Origin: LC029 sp036676475
Lineage (GTDB): Bacteria; Bacillota; Bacilli; Aneurinibacillales; RAOX-1
Reading direction: 5' to 3'
Assembly (NCBI GenBank): GCA_036676475.1
Contig: JAKFCU010000028.1
Span: 6,420-70,419 of the forward strand
DNA length: 64,000 nt
Shown here: positions 24,326 to 33,254 of the stretch, one piece after another
How the letters are laid out: each line of letters begins with the position of its first letter
Numbering within the stretch: the first letter of the stretch is position 1
Notes under the pieces: generated by a model
Told to the model about the DNA's origin: nothing
What the model saw: the letters and a program-made list of their open reading frames with translations, nothing else
Database searches by the model: none
Made by a program: the position numbers and the translations under genes

Positions 24326-24424
24326 TTTCCCTCAGCGTTTATGTAAACGCCGACCACTGAATCCTAGGTTACAGTAGCCGGACGGTAAGCAGAAGTTAAT
24401 TGCTTGATACACTATACGCTGAAG

Positions 24425-25561
24425 TTACAGCTTTTGTTCCAGTCTATCTTGGATATTTATTCTCCACGTTTCCGCATCAAATGACAAATCTTTTTTCTCC
24501 TGATCAGTTTTAAGGGTCAGGGTATATTGCAAGAGTTGCTCTTCTAGCCACTCCACCTTGACTTCCATTTCAGCTGGCCATGAATGGCTTCGAAAAACTT
24601 CCACTCCACCCTGATCGATAATGACTATGGTCTGTACATCCATTTGCGCCACCCATTCTCCACCCGGAGAAGGATACGCTACTTCACCTCTAGAAGCCGC
24701 TTCTTTCGTATCGCTTAACTCAGGGGCCATAAACGTCTGGATCATCTCTGCCGATTCTTGAGGTGCCAACGCCAAGGGCGGTGGTGTTGTCTCTTCCTCA
24801 TTAGGAGGCAGAATCGCTGCGATGGAAGGCATTTGCTCCAGAGCTGTTTTCTCTTGCGGTGCCAATGCCAATTGTTGATCTGCTGCTTCTTGATCGGTTG
24901 ACTGCAGCTTGGATGATCCAGGTTGATCCTTCCTATTCGTTCGGTCTGGTGCAGACTCAAGGACAACTGCATCTTTTTTCGGAGAAGGTGATGCTTGCTT
25001 CTCCTTCAGAGCAGGTTGCTTGCTATCGACAGAAGGCATTATCTTATTCTCAGCTGCTTGTTCAGGCTGTATATCTAACGAACGGTTCTTCGCCACTTCA
25101 GGGTGAGCCGATTGTTCTAGTGCAAGATCAGGCGATGATGCGGAATTTGAAGTTTTATCGGTTGCGCTTTGCATCTGTATTTTTAATTGATCCCATTCAG
25201 GGGTCCATAAGTTATCAGCCAATAACCAAATAAATAACACAGCTGCCGCACTCCCAGCTGCTAGTGCCCATCCTTTCCAAAGGAGGGGTCCCTGCTGAGC
25301 CTTCGCTTGATGCATACCGACCACGCTAATAGAACCCGCCTGATTCATGACTTCCAACTGAGGCAATATACGATCTACTATGCTGATCGGAGGTTCGATA
25401 TCAGGTAGATTTTCCAGGTCCAAAGATAAATGACTTAAGCTTTCATGAAGGCTTTGACATTCCTGGCATGAACGAAGATGCTCATGCATATTTGCCGATT
25501 CACTGGACAGATCGCCATCTAGATTTCGCTGAATCAATTCCATCACCTCTTCACATCTCAT
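24425..25561 (-). CDS. Anti-sigma factor with zinc-finger (zf-HC2) domain
   Basis: The protein has 378 residues. An N-terminal ZAS-type zinc motif is seen (MHEHLRSCQECQ, HxxxCxxC near 30) in a cytosolic domain. One membrane segment lies at about 103-120 (WALAAGSAAAVLFIWLL). A long Gln/Pro/Ala/Glu-rich segment outside the cell (130-290) leads to a compact C-terminal domain. Such proteins hold an ECF sigma factor inactive until an envelope signal triggers release. Its start overlaps the sigma-factor stop (ATGA), the normal sigma/anti-sigma arrangement. Confidence 0.85.
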   Translation of the reverse strand: MRCEEVMELIQRNLDGDLSSESANMHEHLRSCQECQSLHESLSHLSLDLENLPDIEPPISIVDRILPQLEVMNQAGSISVVGMHQAKAQQGPLLWKGWALAAGSAAAVLFIWLLADNLWTPEWDQLKIQMQSATDKTSNSASSPDLALEQSAHPEVAKNRSLDIQPEQAAENKIMPSVDSKQPALKEKQASPSPKKDAVVLESAPDRTNRKDQPGSSKLQSTDQEAADQQLALAPQEKTALEQMPSIAAILPPNEEETTPPPLALAPQESAEMIQTFMAPELSDTKEAASRGEVAYPSPGGEWVAQMDVQTIVIIDQGGVEVFRSHSWPAEMEVKVEWLEEQLLQYTLTLKTDQEKKDLSFDAETWRINIQDRLEQKL

Positions 25562-26106
25562 ACGCGAACACCCCCCTTCTGATATTCTGGAAGTAGTTTT
25601 TGCAAATGTTGTCTCGCTCGAAACAGATGGGACTTGACCGTATTAATCGGAAGCTGCAGCGCTTCGGAAATTTCTGCATAAGAAAAATCTTGAATATACC
25701 TCAAAACAATAACGGTCCGGTGCTGATCGGGAAGAAGGTTAATCGCTTCGCGGACGTCTTTAGCCATATATGCCAGTTCTACTTCTCCCTCAACATCCGC
25801 CTTGTCTTGTAAAGAAATGTCGCGCTCATCAATTGATGTGCTTTCTTTTCGTCTTCTGCAATGGTCAATGCAAATATTCGTTACAATCCTCTGGACCCAA
25901 GTGGAAAACTTCGCTTTCTCCTGATAAGTATCTATCTTCTTATATATTCTTATTAATGCTTCCTGCGAGGCATCTAGGGCATCCTGTTCATTTTTTAGTA
26001 TATAAAAAGCGGTACGATAAACCGATTTTTCTATGTCTCTCAATAATTGAATTAGGGCGTCGCGATCGCCCGCTTGGGCAGCTCTGATCAGATCTGCTTC
26101 CATCAC
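25558..26106 (-). CDS. ECF-type RNA polymerase sigma factor
   Basis: The protein has 182 residues. Region 2 (10-75) contains YILKNEQDALDASQEALIRIYKKI (core-binding block DALDASQEALIRIY) and FSTWVQRIV; region 4 (125-175) has LPDQHRTVIVLRYI and an HTH ending NTVKSHLFRARQHL. There is no sigma region 3, so it belongs to the ECF group. Start: GTG 26104-26106, with ATG immediately after. The comEC stop overlaps this ATG (TGATG), so the sigma factor is translationally tied to comEC. Targets cannot be deduced. Confidence 0.92.
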   Translation of the reverse strand: MMEADLIRAAQAGDRDALIQLLRDIEKSVYRTAFYILKNEQDALDASQEALIRIYKKIDTYQEKAKFSTWVQRIVTNICIDHCRRRKESTSIDERDISLQDKADVEGEVELAYMAKDVREAINLLPDQHRTVIVLRYIQDFSYAEISEALQLPINTVKSHLFRARQHLQKLLPEYQKGGVRV

Positions 26107-28511
26107 TCGAGTTCCCCCCTCTGTTTGAATTGACGACTCTTTTTCTCCAAAGGTTGCAAAAAAGTCCCGATTTCCATATTTTCCTTGCTAAATTCAAATG
26201 TAATGGCTCCCATTTGGTCCGTTCTAAGGATTCGACTGCCTGCTCTTTCCAACGTTTCAATCGTTTGGGGGTGAGGATGTCCAAAACGATTCTGTTCCCC
26301 TACCGAGATCACCGCAAGGGACGGAGTCAGTCTTTCAATCCATTTGGGTTCAGTAGACGTTCGACTGCCATGATGACCAACTTTAAGGACATCTATTTGT
26401 GAAATGGAGTTTTTAGCTAAAAGTTCCCTTTCCCCTTTCATCTCCAGATCTCCTGTGAAAAGAACCCTTCTCCCAAACGCATCAAGCAACAGTACAATGG
26501 ATTGATTATTATCCGTATCGGAAAAAGGGGAACTAGGGTGAAGAATGGTCCATTTGACACGAGGATGGTCTTTCCAGGTTATGCCGCTTTTCCCCAATCG
26601 AAGAGAGATATTTTGAGCTTTAATCATTTTCAACAACTCTTTTTCGAAGGAGGAAGATGGCGTTCTTCCATTCCAAAGGACCTGGTTCACTTTCATTTCT
26701 TGAATAACGGCTGTAAGTCCACCTATATGGTCCATGTCTCCATGGGTCATAATCAGCAGATCAATTTCTTCGATCCCTCTGGATTTCAAGAAAGGGACAA
26801 TGATTCTCTTACCGGGATCATATGGATTGCTGCGCTGTTTCCATGCCTCTTTTTTCTCAGGATGAAAAGGTACTCCTCCTCCATCAATCAAGTAGACTTT
26901 ATCTCCCGGTGCCTCAATTACGATGGCATCCCCCTGACCTACATCCAAAAAAGTCACCCTCACCGTCTCACCCTTGTAGGAGAGAAAAGGCAAAAGTACA
27001 TATAAAAGCATCATCCCGATGATCCAGATTTTTCTCTTTTCATTTGCTATCCACGAACCACGGATCAAACCTAACCCATAGATGATCATCCACCATGGCG
27101 GAGGACTAGAAAGATAAAATAATAAACCCTTCCATAAAGCTGTTCGTTCTAATGTACCATTAATCCAGTATAGAAGGAATGTAACAATGTGTGCTGGAAT
27201 GAGAGAAAGAGCTGGATGGAGAAGTCCCAATAAGAGGCCAATAAATCCAAAGGGGGTAATGATAAAAGAATAAATGGGAACAAACAAGAGATTGATGACA
27301 AAAGATAGAATATGATATTGATGAAAATAATAGATAGTTAGTGGAAAAGAGACGAGCTGAGCGGCTAAGGTGACACTGAGAAGGCTGCGAAGGGGCTCGG
27401 ATGGAATGGGAATTGCCTGTTGAAGAGGGGAAGACAAGGTCAACAGTCCCCAAGTCACAGCAAATGACAATTGGAAACCAATGTCCCATAACTGATACGG
27501 ATTACATAAGATCATAATAAATAACGATGCTCCCCAAATATTGAGCCCGTCTCTTGGCCGGTTTAGGAAGTGACCATATAAGACTGCTACAGCCATGATA
27601 CCAGAACGAACAACCGAAGGGGCTGCCCCCACTAGAACCACATAGGCCGGTATAAACCCCATAGTTGTCAAGATCGAGGTTTCACGCGAAAATCCTATCC
27701 CTCGCATGACTGCTAAAAGTCCGCCAACTAACACTGTCATATGTAATCCAGAAATGGCTAAGACGTGAGTAAAACCCAGTTTTGAATAAGCATCCATCGT
27801 ATCTAAAGAGATATCCTGACGAATTCCAATCAGTACTCCCTTCATGATTTCGGCGGCAGAAGCAGGAAATATTCGATCTATTGTATCAGATAAAATGGCC
27901 TGTACTCGTTGAAGAATAAACCTGGGATGAAGACTGGATGGGGGGTCAATGGTCAGTACGGAGAAGGAAGAAGGTCGAGCAATCCAATGAATTTTTTTGT
28001 AGTATAGATAATTCTTGTATTCAAAGTTGCCTGGGTTCCGTGCGGCTTGAGGGGAAATGAGACGAGTGTTGAACCGAAGATAGCTTCCCGCCCTTAGTTC
28101 TTGGGCTTTCTTAAGATCATTTCGTGTTTGAAGGGGTACATAGCAATCCACTTTTTCTTCCAAAGGCACGCCATTTGCTTTCTTAATTTGCAGGAGAAAT
28201 TTAACTCGATCCCCATCTATGGTACCGCTAGAGATCATTTCACCCTCTACCCTCAGCTCCTCCTTGGTTAATGATAAGACGGTCTGATTACTTTGATCGT
28301 AAAAGCTGTAATAGCAAAACCCCATTCCTCCAACCACGACAAGCAATAAACAGCTTTTCCATCGATGAGATCGAATGGCATACACACCATATAGAACTAA
28401 AATAAGCGAAATCCAAATCCATGCTTCGCTTTTCTCTGTGATCCATACGTGGGCAGTAACCATCCCTAAGGCCAGAGATAGGCTTGTCCAATACATGGGT
28501 CTCTGTTGCAA
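26103..28511 (-). CDS. comEC: DNA uptake channel protein ComEC/Rec2
   Basis: About 802 residues from TTG 28509-28511, with AAGGAG eight bases upstream; a GTG at 28518-28520 sits on that site. An N-terminal DUF4131 region with membrane segments is followed by the Competence domain (about 200-480, with FTHVLAISGLHMTVL), then a metallo-beta-lactamase-like domain with LDVGQGDAI, THGDMDHIGG and VGHHGSRTST. ComEC carries single-stranded transforming DNA across the membrane. It is separated here from comEB by a yggT gene and from comEA by about 6 kb. Confidence 0.95.
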   Translation of the reverse strand: MQQRPMYWTSLSLALGMVTAHVWITEKSEAWIWISLILVLYGVYAIRSHRWKSCLLLVVVGGMGFCYYSFYDQSNQTVLSLTKEELRVEGEMISSGTIDGDRVKFLLQIKKANGVPLEEKVDCYVPLQTRNDLKKAQELRAGSYLRFNTRLISPQAARNPGNFEYKNYLYYKKIHWIARPSSFSVLTIDPPSSLHPRFILQRVQAILSDTIDRIFPASAAEIMKGVLIGIRQDISLDTMDAYSKLGFTHVLAISGLHMTVLVGGLLAVMRGIGFSRETSILTTMGFIPAYVVLVGAAPSVVRSGIMAVAVLYGHFLNRPRDGLNIWGASLFIMILCNPYQLWDIGFQLSFAVTWGLLTLSSPLQQAIPIPSEPLRSLLSVTLAAQLVSFPLTIYYFHQYHILSFVINLLFVPIYSFIITPFGFIGLLLGLLHPALSLIPAHIVTFLLYWINGTLERTALWKGLLFYLSSPPPWWMIIYGLGLIRGSWIANEKRKIWIIGMMLLYVLLPFLSYKGETVRVTFLDVGQGDAIVIEAPGDKVYLIDGGGVPFHPEKKEAWKQRSNPYDPGKRIIVPFLKSRGIEEIDLLIMTHGDMDHIGGLTAVIQEMKVNQVLWNGRTPSSSFEKELLKMIKAQNISLRLGKSGITWKDHPRVKWTILHPSSPFSDTDNNQSIVLLLDAFGRRVLFTGDLEMKGERELLAKNSISQIDVLKVGHHGSRTSTEPKWIERLTPSLAVISVGEQNRFGHPHPQTIETLERAGSRILRTDQMGAITFEFSKENMEIGTFLQPLEKKSRQFKQRGELE

Positions 28512-28520
28512 TCGATTCAC

Positions 28521-28823
28521 TCCTTTTGCTTGAATAAAAACAGGTCAAATACGATTCCTATTGACTCTCGGAAATAAGGGCATTTTCTTCCCTTATTATT
28601 AATTTTCAGTCTGGAGAAGGCTTTATAAGAGAAATAAATTCTTCTATTTCTTAATAGAAGCCCCTATATTATGCTGAAGAGGACTGTTAAGGGTAATCTT
28701 CCGCTATTCAGTCTTTTTCCTACCCAATTTTAAGAATAGCGGAATTTTTTCCTCTATGTGACATGGCTCTAGGCAAGAAATCTTCATCAAGGCTTCCTTA
28801 ATAACTCAAACCCTTACAAAGAG
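28521..28823. other. Intergenic stretch upstream of comEC
   Basis: No protein-coding signal is seen. It contains AATAAGGG/CCCTTATT (28570-28600) and a plus-strand terminator-like hairpin at 28699-28750 with no plus-strand gene before it. Confidence 0.5.
28699..28750 (+). terminator. Orphan plus-strand terminator
   Basis: TTCCGCTATTC (28699-28709) and GAATAGCGGAA (28734-28744) form a perfect 11-bp stem followed by T6. No plus-strand gene is recognised upstream as far back as rpsT. Confidence 0.65.
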
Positions 28824-29114
28824 TTATAGAAGAAATTTCAATACCTGATGCAAGCCTGACAACAGGAATTTGGATAGATAATCATATGCGATAAAGGCAA
28901 CGATCGGGGATAAATCAATCATTCCCAGCGGGGGAATGAAACGGCGAAATACGGCCAAATAAGGTTCCGTAATGCTATTTAAATACTCGGCAATTTTATT
29001 TTCCTGGAGCCCAGGCAGCCAGGATAGAAGTATGCGGGCAATCAAAGCGAAGTAGTATAAACGAACGAGAATAACTGCCCCTTGCATAATCGTATAAATA
29101 ATGGTTTCGGACAA
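28824..29114 (-). CDS. YggT family membrane protein
   Basis: The protein has 96 residues with two hydrophobic segments (about 8-30 and 68-90) around the conserved loop RILLSWLPG, ITEPYLAVFRRFIPP and DLSPIVAF, all typical of YggT proteins. Family members are linked to osmotic tolerance and membrane protein placement and usually sit beside division genes. Here it stands between comEB and comEC, which is unusual. Start: TTG, with GGAGG nine bases upstream. Confidence 0.88.
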   Translation of the reverse strand: MSETIIYTIMQGAVILVRLYYFALIARILLSWLPGLQENKIAEYLNSITEPYLAVFRRFIPPLGMIDLSPIVAFIAYDYLSKFLLSGLHQVLKFLL

Positions 29115-29182
29115 CTTTATTTTCCTCCATATGTTTTATTTTCCCTGTTTATTATACGTTTTTTCCTAATAAAACAAAAGTC

Positions 29183-29599
29183 TTAGCCCTGCTGTTGGAG
29201 ATGAACGATTTCAACACCACGTAAAAAAATGCGGTTGCGTTCATTTTTATACTGATTTCGGAATACAATGCGCTTGATTCCCGCTTGATTCAACAGCTTT
29301 GAGCAAGTCTCACAAGGCTCATGGGTCACATAGGCTGTCGCTCCCATGAGTTCATCCCTTTTCGCATGGATGATGGCGTTTTGTTCAGCATGAATCGTGC
29401 GGATGCATCGCCCATCATCACTTAGGAGACACCCCACCTCCGTGCAATGCTCATGCCCATGTATCGAGCCGTTATAGCCAGTTGAAACAATCATCTTGTC
29501 CTTTACAATGACACACCCTACTGCAAGCTTGTTGCAGGTGGAGCGAGTAGCCACAACATCAGCAATATCCAAAAAGTATTCATCCCATGATTTACGCAC
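29183..29599 (-). CDS. comEB: dCMP deaminase-type protein ComEB
   Basis: The protein has 138 residues. Zinc-site motifs of the cytidine/deoxycytidylate deaminase family are present: HAEQNAI near 70 and PCETCSK near 95. The enzyme makes dUMP from dCMP, and the gene carries the com name by its place in the competence operon. GTG start 29597-29599 with AGGAGG eight bases upstream. Confidence 0.93.
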   Translation of the reverse strand: MRKSWDEYFLDIADVVATRSTCNKLAVGCVIVKDKMIVSTGYNGSIHGHEHCTEVGCLLSDDGRCIRTIHAEQNAIIHAKRDELMGATAYVTHEPCETCSKLLNQAGIKRIVFRNQYKNERNRIFLRGVEIVHLQQQG

Positions 29600-29749
29600 G
29601 AGCGCTTCCTCCTATCTCTACAAACTCCGGTAAATGAATTCATGACAATTGTACCATAGATGGTGTCTTTTCGCCCTGATAGATTGATTATAAAGGGAAA
29701 GCATGCTAAAGTTTAGTCTGTACATTTGCTGAAAGAAGGGTCTTTACCT

Positions 29750-31660
29750 ATGTGTGGATTTGTAGCTCTTTATAATAGAAAAAAACAGCCGGTTTCAGCT
29801 CAAGACTTGAGCCAAATGACCGATATCATTATTCATCGCGGTCCGGATGACCATGGGTTTCATCTGGATCAGCATGTGGGGCTTGGCTTTCGCCGCCTGA
29901 GCATTATTGACCTCGAAGGCGGAAAGCAGCCATTATGCAATGAAGATGGCGATATTTGGATTGCTTTTAATGGTGAAATCTATAATTATCAAGAACTGCA
30001 GCAATGGCTAAAGGATCGTGGCCATCAATTCAAAACCGAATCGGATACGGAGACCATCGTCCATCTGTATGAAGAAGTCGGCTTCGATGCCCCGAAGCAT
30101 CTAAGAGGGATGTTTGCTTTCACGATCTGGGATCGAAAAAAACAAATCCTCTTTGGGGCAAGAGACCATTTTGGCATTAAACCATTTTATTGGACCGAAA
30201 CATCCGAGGCCTACGCCTTTGGCTCCGAGATCAAAAGCCTGCTTCGTGCAACAGGCGTAAAGAAAAAGGTCAATCCAACCTCTTTCTATCACTACTTAAC
30301 CTTTCAATATGTTCCTGATCCGGAAACGATGTTCGAGGGGATTCATAAGCTGCCTCCCGGACATTTTATGGTGATCCAGGATGGAAAGATGAAAATTGAA
30401 CCTTACTGGACGGTAGAATTCCATCCCGAAGACCAACCCTTTTCCTATTATGTAGAAGGAACTCGAGAGATCCTGAAGGATTCGGTCAACAAGCACCGGG
30501 TCAGCGATGTTCCAAGAGGGGCTTTTCTTTCAAGCGGAATTGACTCTAGCAGTATAGTCGCCTTATTGCGCCAATCCGAAGAAGTCAAAACGTTCACGGT
30601 AGGATTTGATATTCCAGGTTACAGCGAATTGGATATTGCACGAGAAACAGCCAAATATTTAGGATCCGATCATCATGAAGTGAAAATATCTGCTGACCGT
30701 TATCTGGAGGAACTGCCTCGATTGATTTGGCATCAGGATGAACCCGTTGCCGACCCTTCTGCCATTGCTCTCTATTTCGTTGCTGAGTTAGCTAGCAAGC
30801 ATGTCACGGTGGTCCTGTCCGGGGAAGGGGCAGATGAATTTTTTGGCGGTTACAATATCTATCGGGAGCCTCACTCCCTTCGTTATTTCAATGGAATGCC
30901 CGGAATCCTAAAATCTTCATTGCGTCATTTTGCTGATCTTCTCCCTGAAGGAACCAAGGGTAAAAGCTTTCTCGTTAGGGGTTCAAAGAGGGTGGAGGAA
31001 CGATTCTTTGGCAATGCCCTGATCTTTTCGGAAGAGCTAAAAGAAAAGGTAGCAATGAAAAGCCTGGCATCGGATCCTTACTATGTAAATGCCCGATCCA
31101 TTACAGCCGAAATCTATAAGAATGCCCGCCATTATGATGATGTGACGAAAATGCAGTATCTCGATATCCACACTTGGCTGCGTGGGAATATCTTAATGAA
31201 AGCCGATAAAATGACCATGGCGAACTCCCTCGAACTGCGCGTTCCTTTTGTTGATCCCAAGGTGTTTGAGTTTGCGGCTACCATTCCAACCCAATATAAG
31301 ATTGCCAACGGGACCACCAAGCATGTCTTGCGGGAAGCGATGAAAGACATCCTGCCTCCGCAAATCAAAATGAGGAAAAAGCTAGGTTTCCCTGTTCCTA
31401 CCCGCCATTGGCTAAAGCACGACTTCTATGATTGGGCAAAGGAGCTCATCTACCAGTCTGAGGTGGATGAATTTATTAATAAGGCGTTTGTTCTCTTTAT
31501 GCTTGATGAACATAAGGAAGGAAAAGCAGACTACGGTCGCAAAATTTGGACCATTCTTGTATTCATGCTTTGGCATCAAATCTACATGGAAGAGAAAATT
31601 TCCTTTGGCCCATACGTAAGCCCCTACCTCGAAACGAGGCGAAAGAGCTCTGCCATTTAA
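29750..31660 (+). CDS. asnB: Asparagine synthetase (glutamine-hydrolysing), AsnO/AsnB type
   Basis: The protein has 636 residues from ATG 29750. The start is fixed because MCGFVALY exposes Cys-2, the glutaminase nucleophile; the frame runs eight codons further up without a site. The N-terminal Ntn glutamine amidotransferase domain (1-210, with HRGPDDHGFH and FNGEIYNY) is followed by the ATP-PPi synthetase domain with FLSSGIDSSSI near 265 and SGEGADEFFGGY near 360. It makes asparagine from aspartate and glutamine. Length and spore-former context resemble AsnO of B. subtilis, but paralogue identity is inferred. It is plus strand and interrupts the comE cluster. Confidence 0.93.
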   Translation: MCGFVALYNRKKQPVSAQDLSQMTDIIIHRGPDDHGFHLDQHVGLGFRRLSIIDLEGGKQPLCNEDGDIWIAFNGEIYNYQELQQWLKDRGHQFKTESDTETIVHLYEEVGFDAPKHLRGMFAFTIWDRKKQILFGARDHFGIKPFYWTETSEAYAFGSEIKSLLRATGVKKKVNPTSFYHYLTFQYVPDPETMFEGIHKLPPGHFMVIQDGKMKIEPYWTVEFHPEDQPFSYYVEGTREILKDSVNKHRVSDVPRGAFLSSGIDSSSIVALLRQSEEVKTFTVGFDIPGYSELDIARETAKYLGSDHHEVKISADRYLEELPRLIWHQDEPVADPSAIALYFVAELASKHVTVVLSGEGADEFFGGYNIYREPHSLRYFNGMPGILKSSLRHFADLLPEGTKGKSFLVRGSKRVEERFFGNALIFSEELKEKVAMKSLASDPYYVNARSITAEIYKNARHYDDVTKMQYLDIHTWLRGNILMKADKMTMANSLELRVPFVDPKVFEFAATIPTQYKIANGTTKHVLREAMKDILPPQIKMRKKLGFPVPTRHWLKHDFYDWAKELIYQSEVDEFINKAFVLFMLDEHKEGKADYGRKIWTILVFMLWHQIYMEEKISFGPYVSPYLETRRKSSAI

Positions 31661-31701
31661 ATGGCAAAAGATAATACCCGACCAATGGGTGTAAGACATG
31701 A

Positions 31702-31740
31702 AAGAAGATCCCCGTTTTTGGAGATCTTCTTTTTATTTTA
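31702..31740 (+). terminator. asnB terminator
   Basis: AAGAAGATC pairs with GATCTTCTT around a short loop, followed by TTTTATTTTA. Confidence 0.85.
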
Positions 31741-31783
31741 TCTATTATCAATCAAATTCACATTTGAGGATTTGCTGTTGTTA

Positions 31784-32995
31784 TTATGCTGAACTTCTGG
31801 TCAGAATCGGACCTGTTTTTTCGATTATTTGCCACTCCATTCCCATCGTCTTAACCGTCTGCAGAAACGGTATCGGATCAATTAATTCCGGCGGAATGCA
31901 CCCGGACAGACCCTTAAGAGTCCCGATAGCCAACAGCTCTAATGCCGCAACCGGAGGAACCCCTGTCTGCCAAACGGTTGCCTGGAAACCTGTTCTTCGA
32001 AAGATTTCATCGTGATTTGCTATCGTGTAAACATATATTTCTTTCTTTCGCTCTCCTGCTGTCCCTCTAACCAGGGCCCCAACGCATGAATAGCCATGAA
32101 TTTTGCCAGCCAGATCTGAAGGTTTTGGCATCGTTCGAACTACCACATCCCGAGGAATCACCTTTGCCCCGTTTACATCAAATACTTCGTCGCTATCTAA
32201 GCCAAGATAGGCAAGCACTTGCAATGTATTCACAAAATCCGGGTGCAAAGCATATTTAAAATCAATGTATTTACATCCCTTTTGTTTCCCGATAGTCTCT
32301 CCTAAAGTCGTTACTTCTTCATGCTCAACATTATAGCAATCCAGCCAACCAATCGGTTCCGGAAATTCAAATTCTTCTTTATTAAAGAAAGGATCAGGGA
32401 AAAACAGCTCTCCTTCTTCTGCTGTCCAATAATTAGGTTTAGCTAAGCATTCTTTAATCGCTGTTTGTGGACTAAAGTAGGCACAGAAGCCATCGTAGTC
32501 AACGACTGAATTGTCCCCATCCCGAACCATTATGGCCTCTACCGTATCAAGCTGATCCACCGCATAGCGAGCCGCAATATTAGAAAAACCCGGATCACAG
32601 CCAATCCCCATGATCCCAATGATTCCTTTCTCTTTAAAAAGTCGATCCCAAGCTAACTGCTCCAAAAGCCATTTCGGTCCATTCGACGCCATATCAATAT
32701 AATGGGTTCTGCTTTCAAGACATGCCTTCATCACCTGGATATTATAGTCAGGCAGACCAGCATGAATCAACACATCAGCTCCTAATGCTACCTCGATTAC
32801 ATCCTCTACATAATTGGCATTTACTTTTTTAACTTTTATGGATGTTTCTGACTTTGAACGCAACTTTGCCGCAAATTTTTCCGCACAATCGCTGGATATA
32901 TCCGCTAAAATTAATTGTTCAATATAAGGCTTTTTTACAAGTTCAGCTGCACACACTTGACCTACTCCGCCAACGCCGAGAACTACCACTCTCAA
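31784..32995 (-). CDS. Saccharopine dehydrogenase family oxidoreductase
   Basis: The protein has 404 residues from TTG 32993-32995, chosen because AAGGAGG lies nine bases upstream and MRVVVLGVGGVGQ opens directly with the dinucleotide-binding motif. The upstream in-frame ATG adds 13 unlikely residues. Later motifs include HAGLPDYNIQVMKAC, YIDMASNG and IGCDPGFSNIAARYA. Family members act in lysine or carboxynorspermidine metabolism; which applies here cannot be told. It is downstream of metY with its own ribosome-binding site. Confidence 0.8.
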   Translation of the reverse strand: MRVVVLGVGGVGQVCAAELVKKPYIEQLILADISSDCAEKFAAKLRSKSETSIKVKKVNANYVEDVIEVALGADVLIHAGLPDYNIQVMKACLESRTHYIDMASNGPKWLLEQLAWDRLFKEKGIIGIMGIGCDPGFSNIAARYAVDQLDTVEAIMVRDGDNSVVDYDGFCAYFSPQTAIKECLAKPNYWTAEEGELFFPDPFFNKEEFEFPEPIGWLDCYNVEHEEVTTLGETIGKQKGCKYIDFKYALHPDFVNTLQVLAYLGLDSDEVFDVNGAKVIPRDVVVRTMPKPSDLAGKIHGYSCVGALVRGTAGERKKEIYVYTIANHDEIFRRTGFQATVWQTGVPPVAALELLAIGTLKGLSGCIPPELIDPIPFLQTVKTMGMEWQIIEKTGPILTRSSA

Positions 32996-33189
32996 ACAAG
33001 TCGTCCTCCTTAGAGATGATAAAATCCTGCACATCTATATGCGTTTTCTGAACAGCCAACGGTTTACATTCATCGCAATAGGTTTCGTCGAAATCGCCCC
33101 CCTTCTTTCACCGGGTAAAAACCCAGATCTATGTTTTATACTATATGCTTTATCTTCAGGAAATAGCTCTGGGTGGTTTCCTCAAGACA

Positions 33190-33220
33190 AAAGAGGTAGT
33201 TTTCGGCCACCTCTTTCTTT
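33190..33220. terminator. Terminator after metY
   Basis: AAAGAGGT and ACCTCTTT form an 8-bp stem around an 11-base loop, with T-rich sequence on either side. Confidence 0.75.
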
Positions 33221-33254
33221 ATTAATAGGGTTATAAAACTTTGGTCAATTCTTC

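Noticed and set aside
33039..33236. Open frames in the spacer upstream of the saccharopine-dehydrogenase-like gene, on both strands
   Set aside because: No ribosome-binding site fits them and the most promising minus-strand reading is broken by a stop soon after a run of six G. It is better read as leader and terminator DNA.
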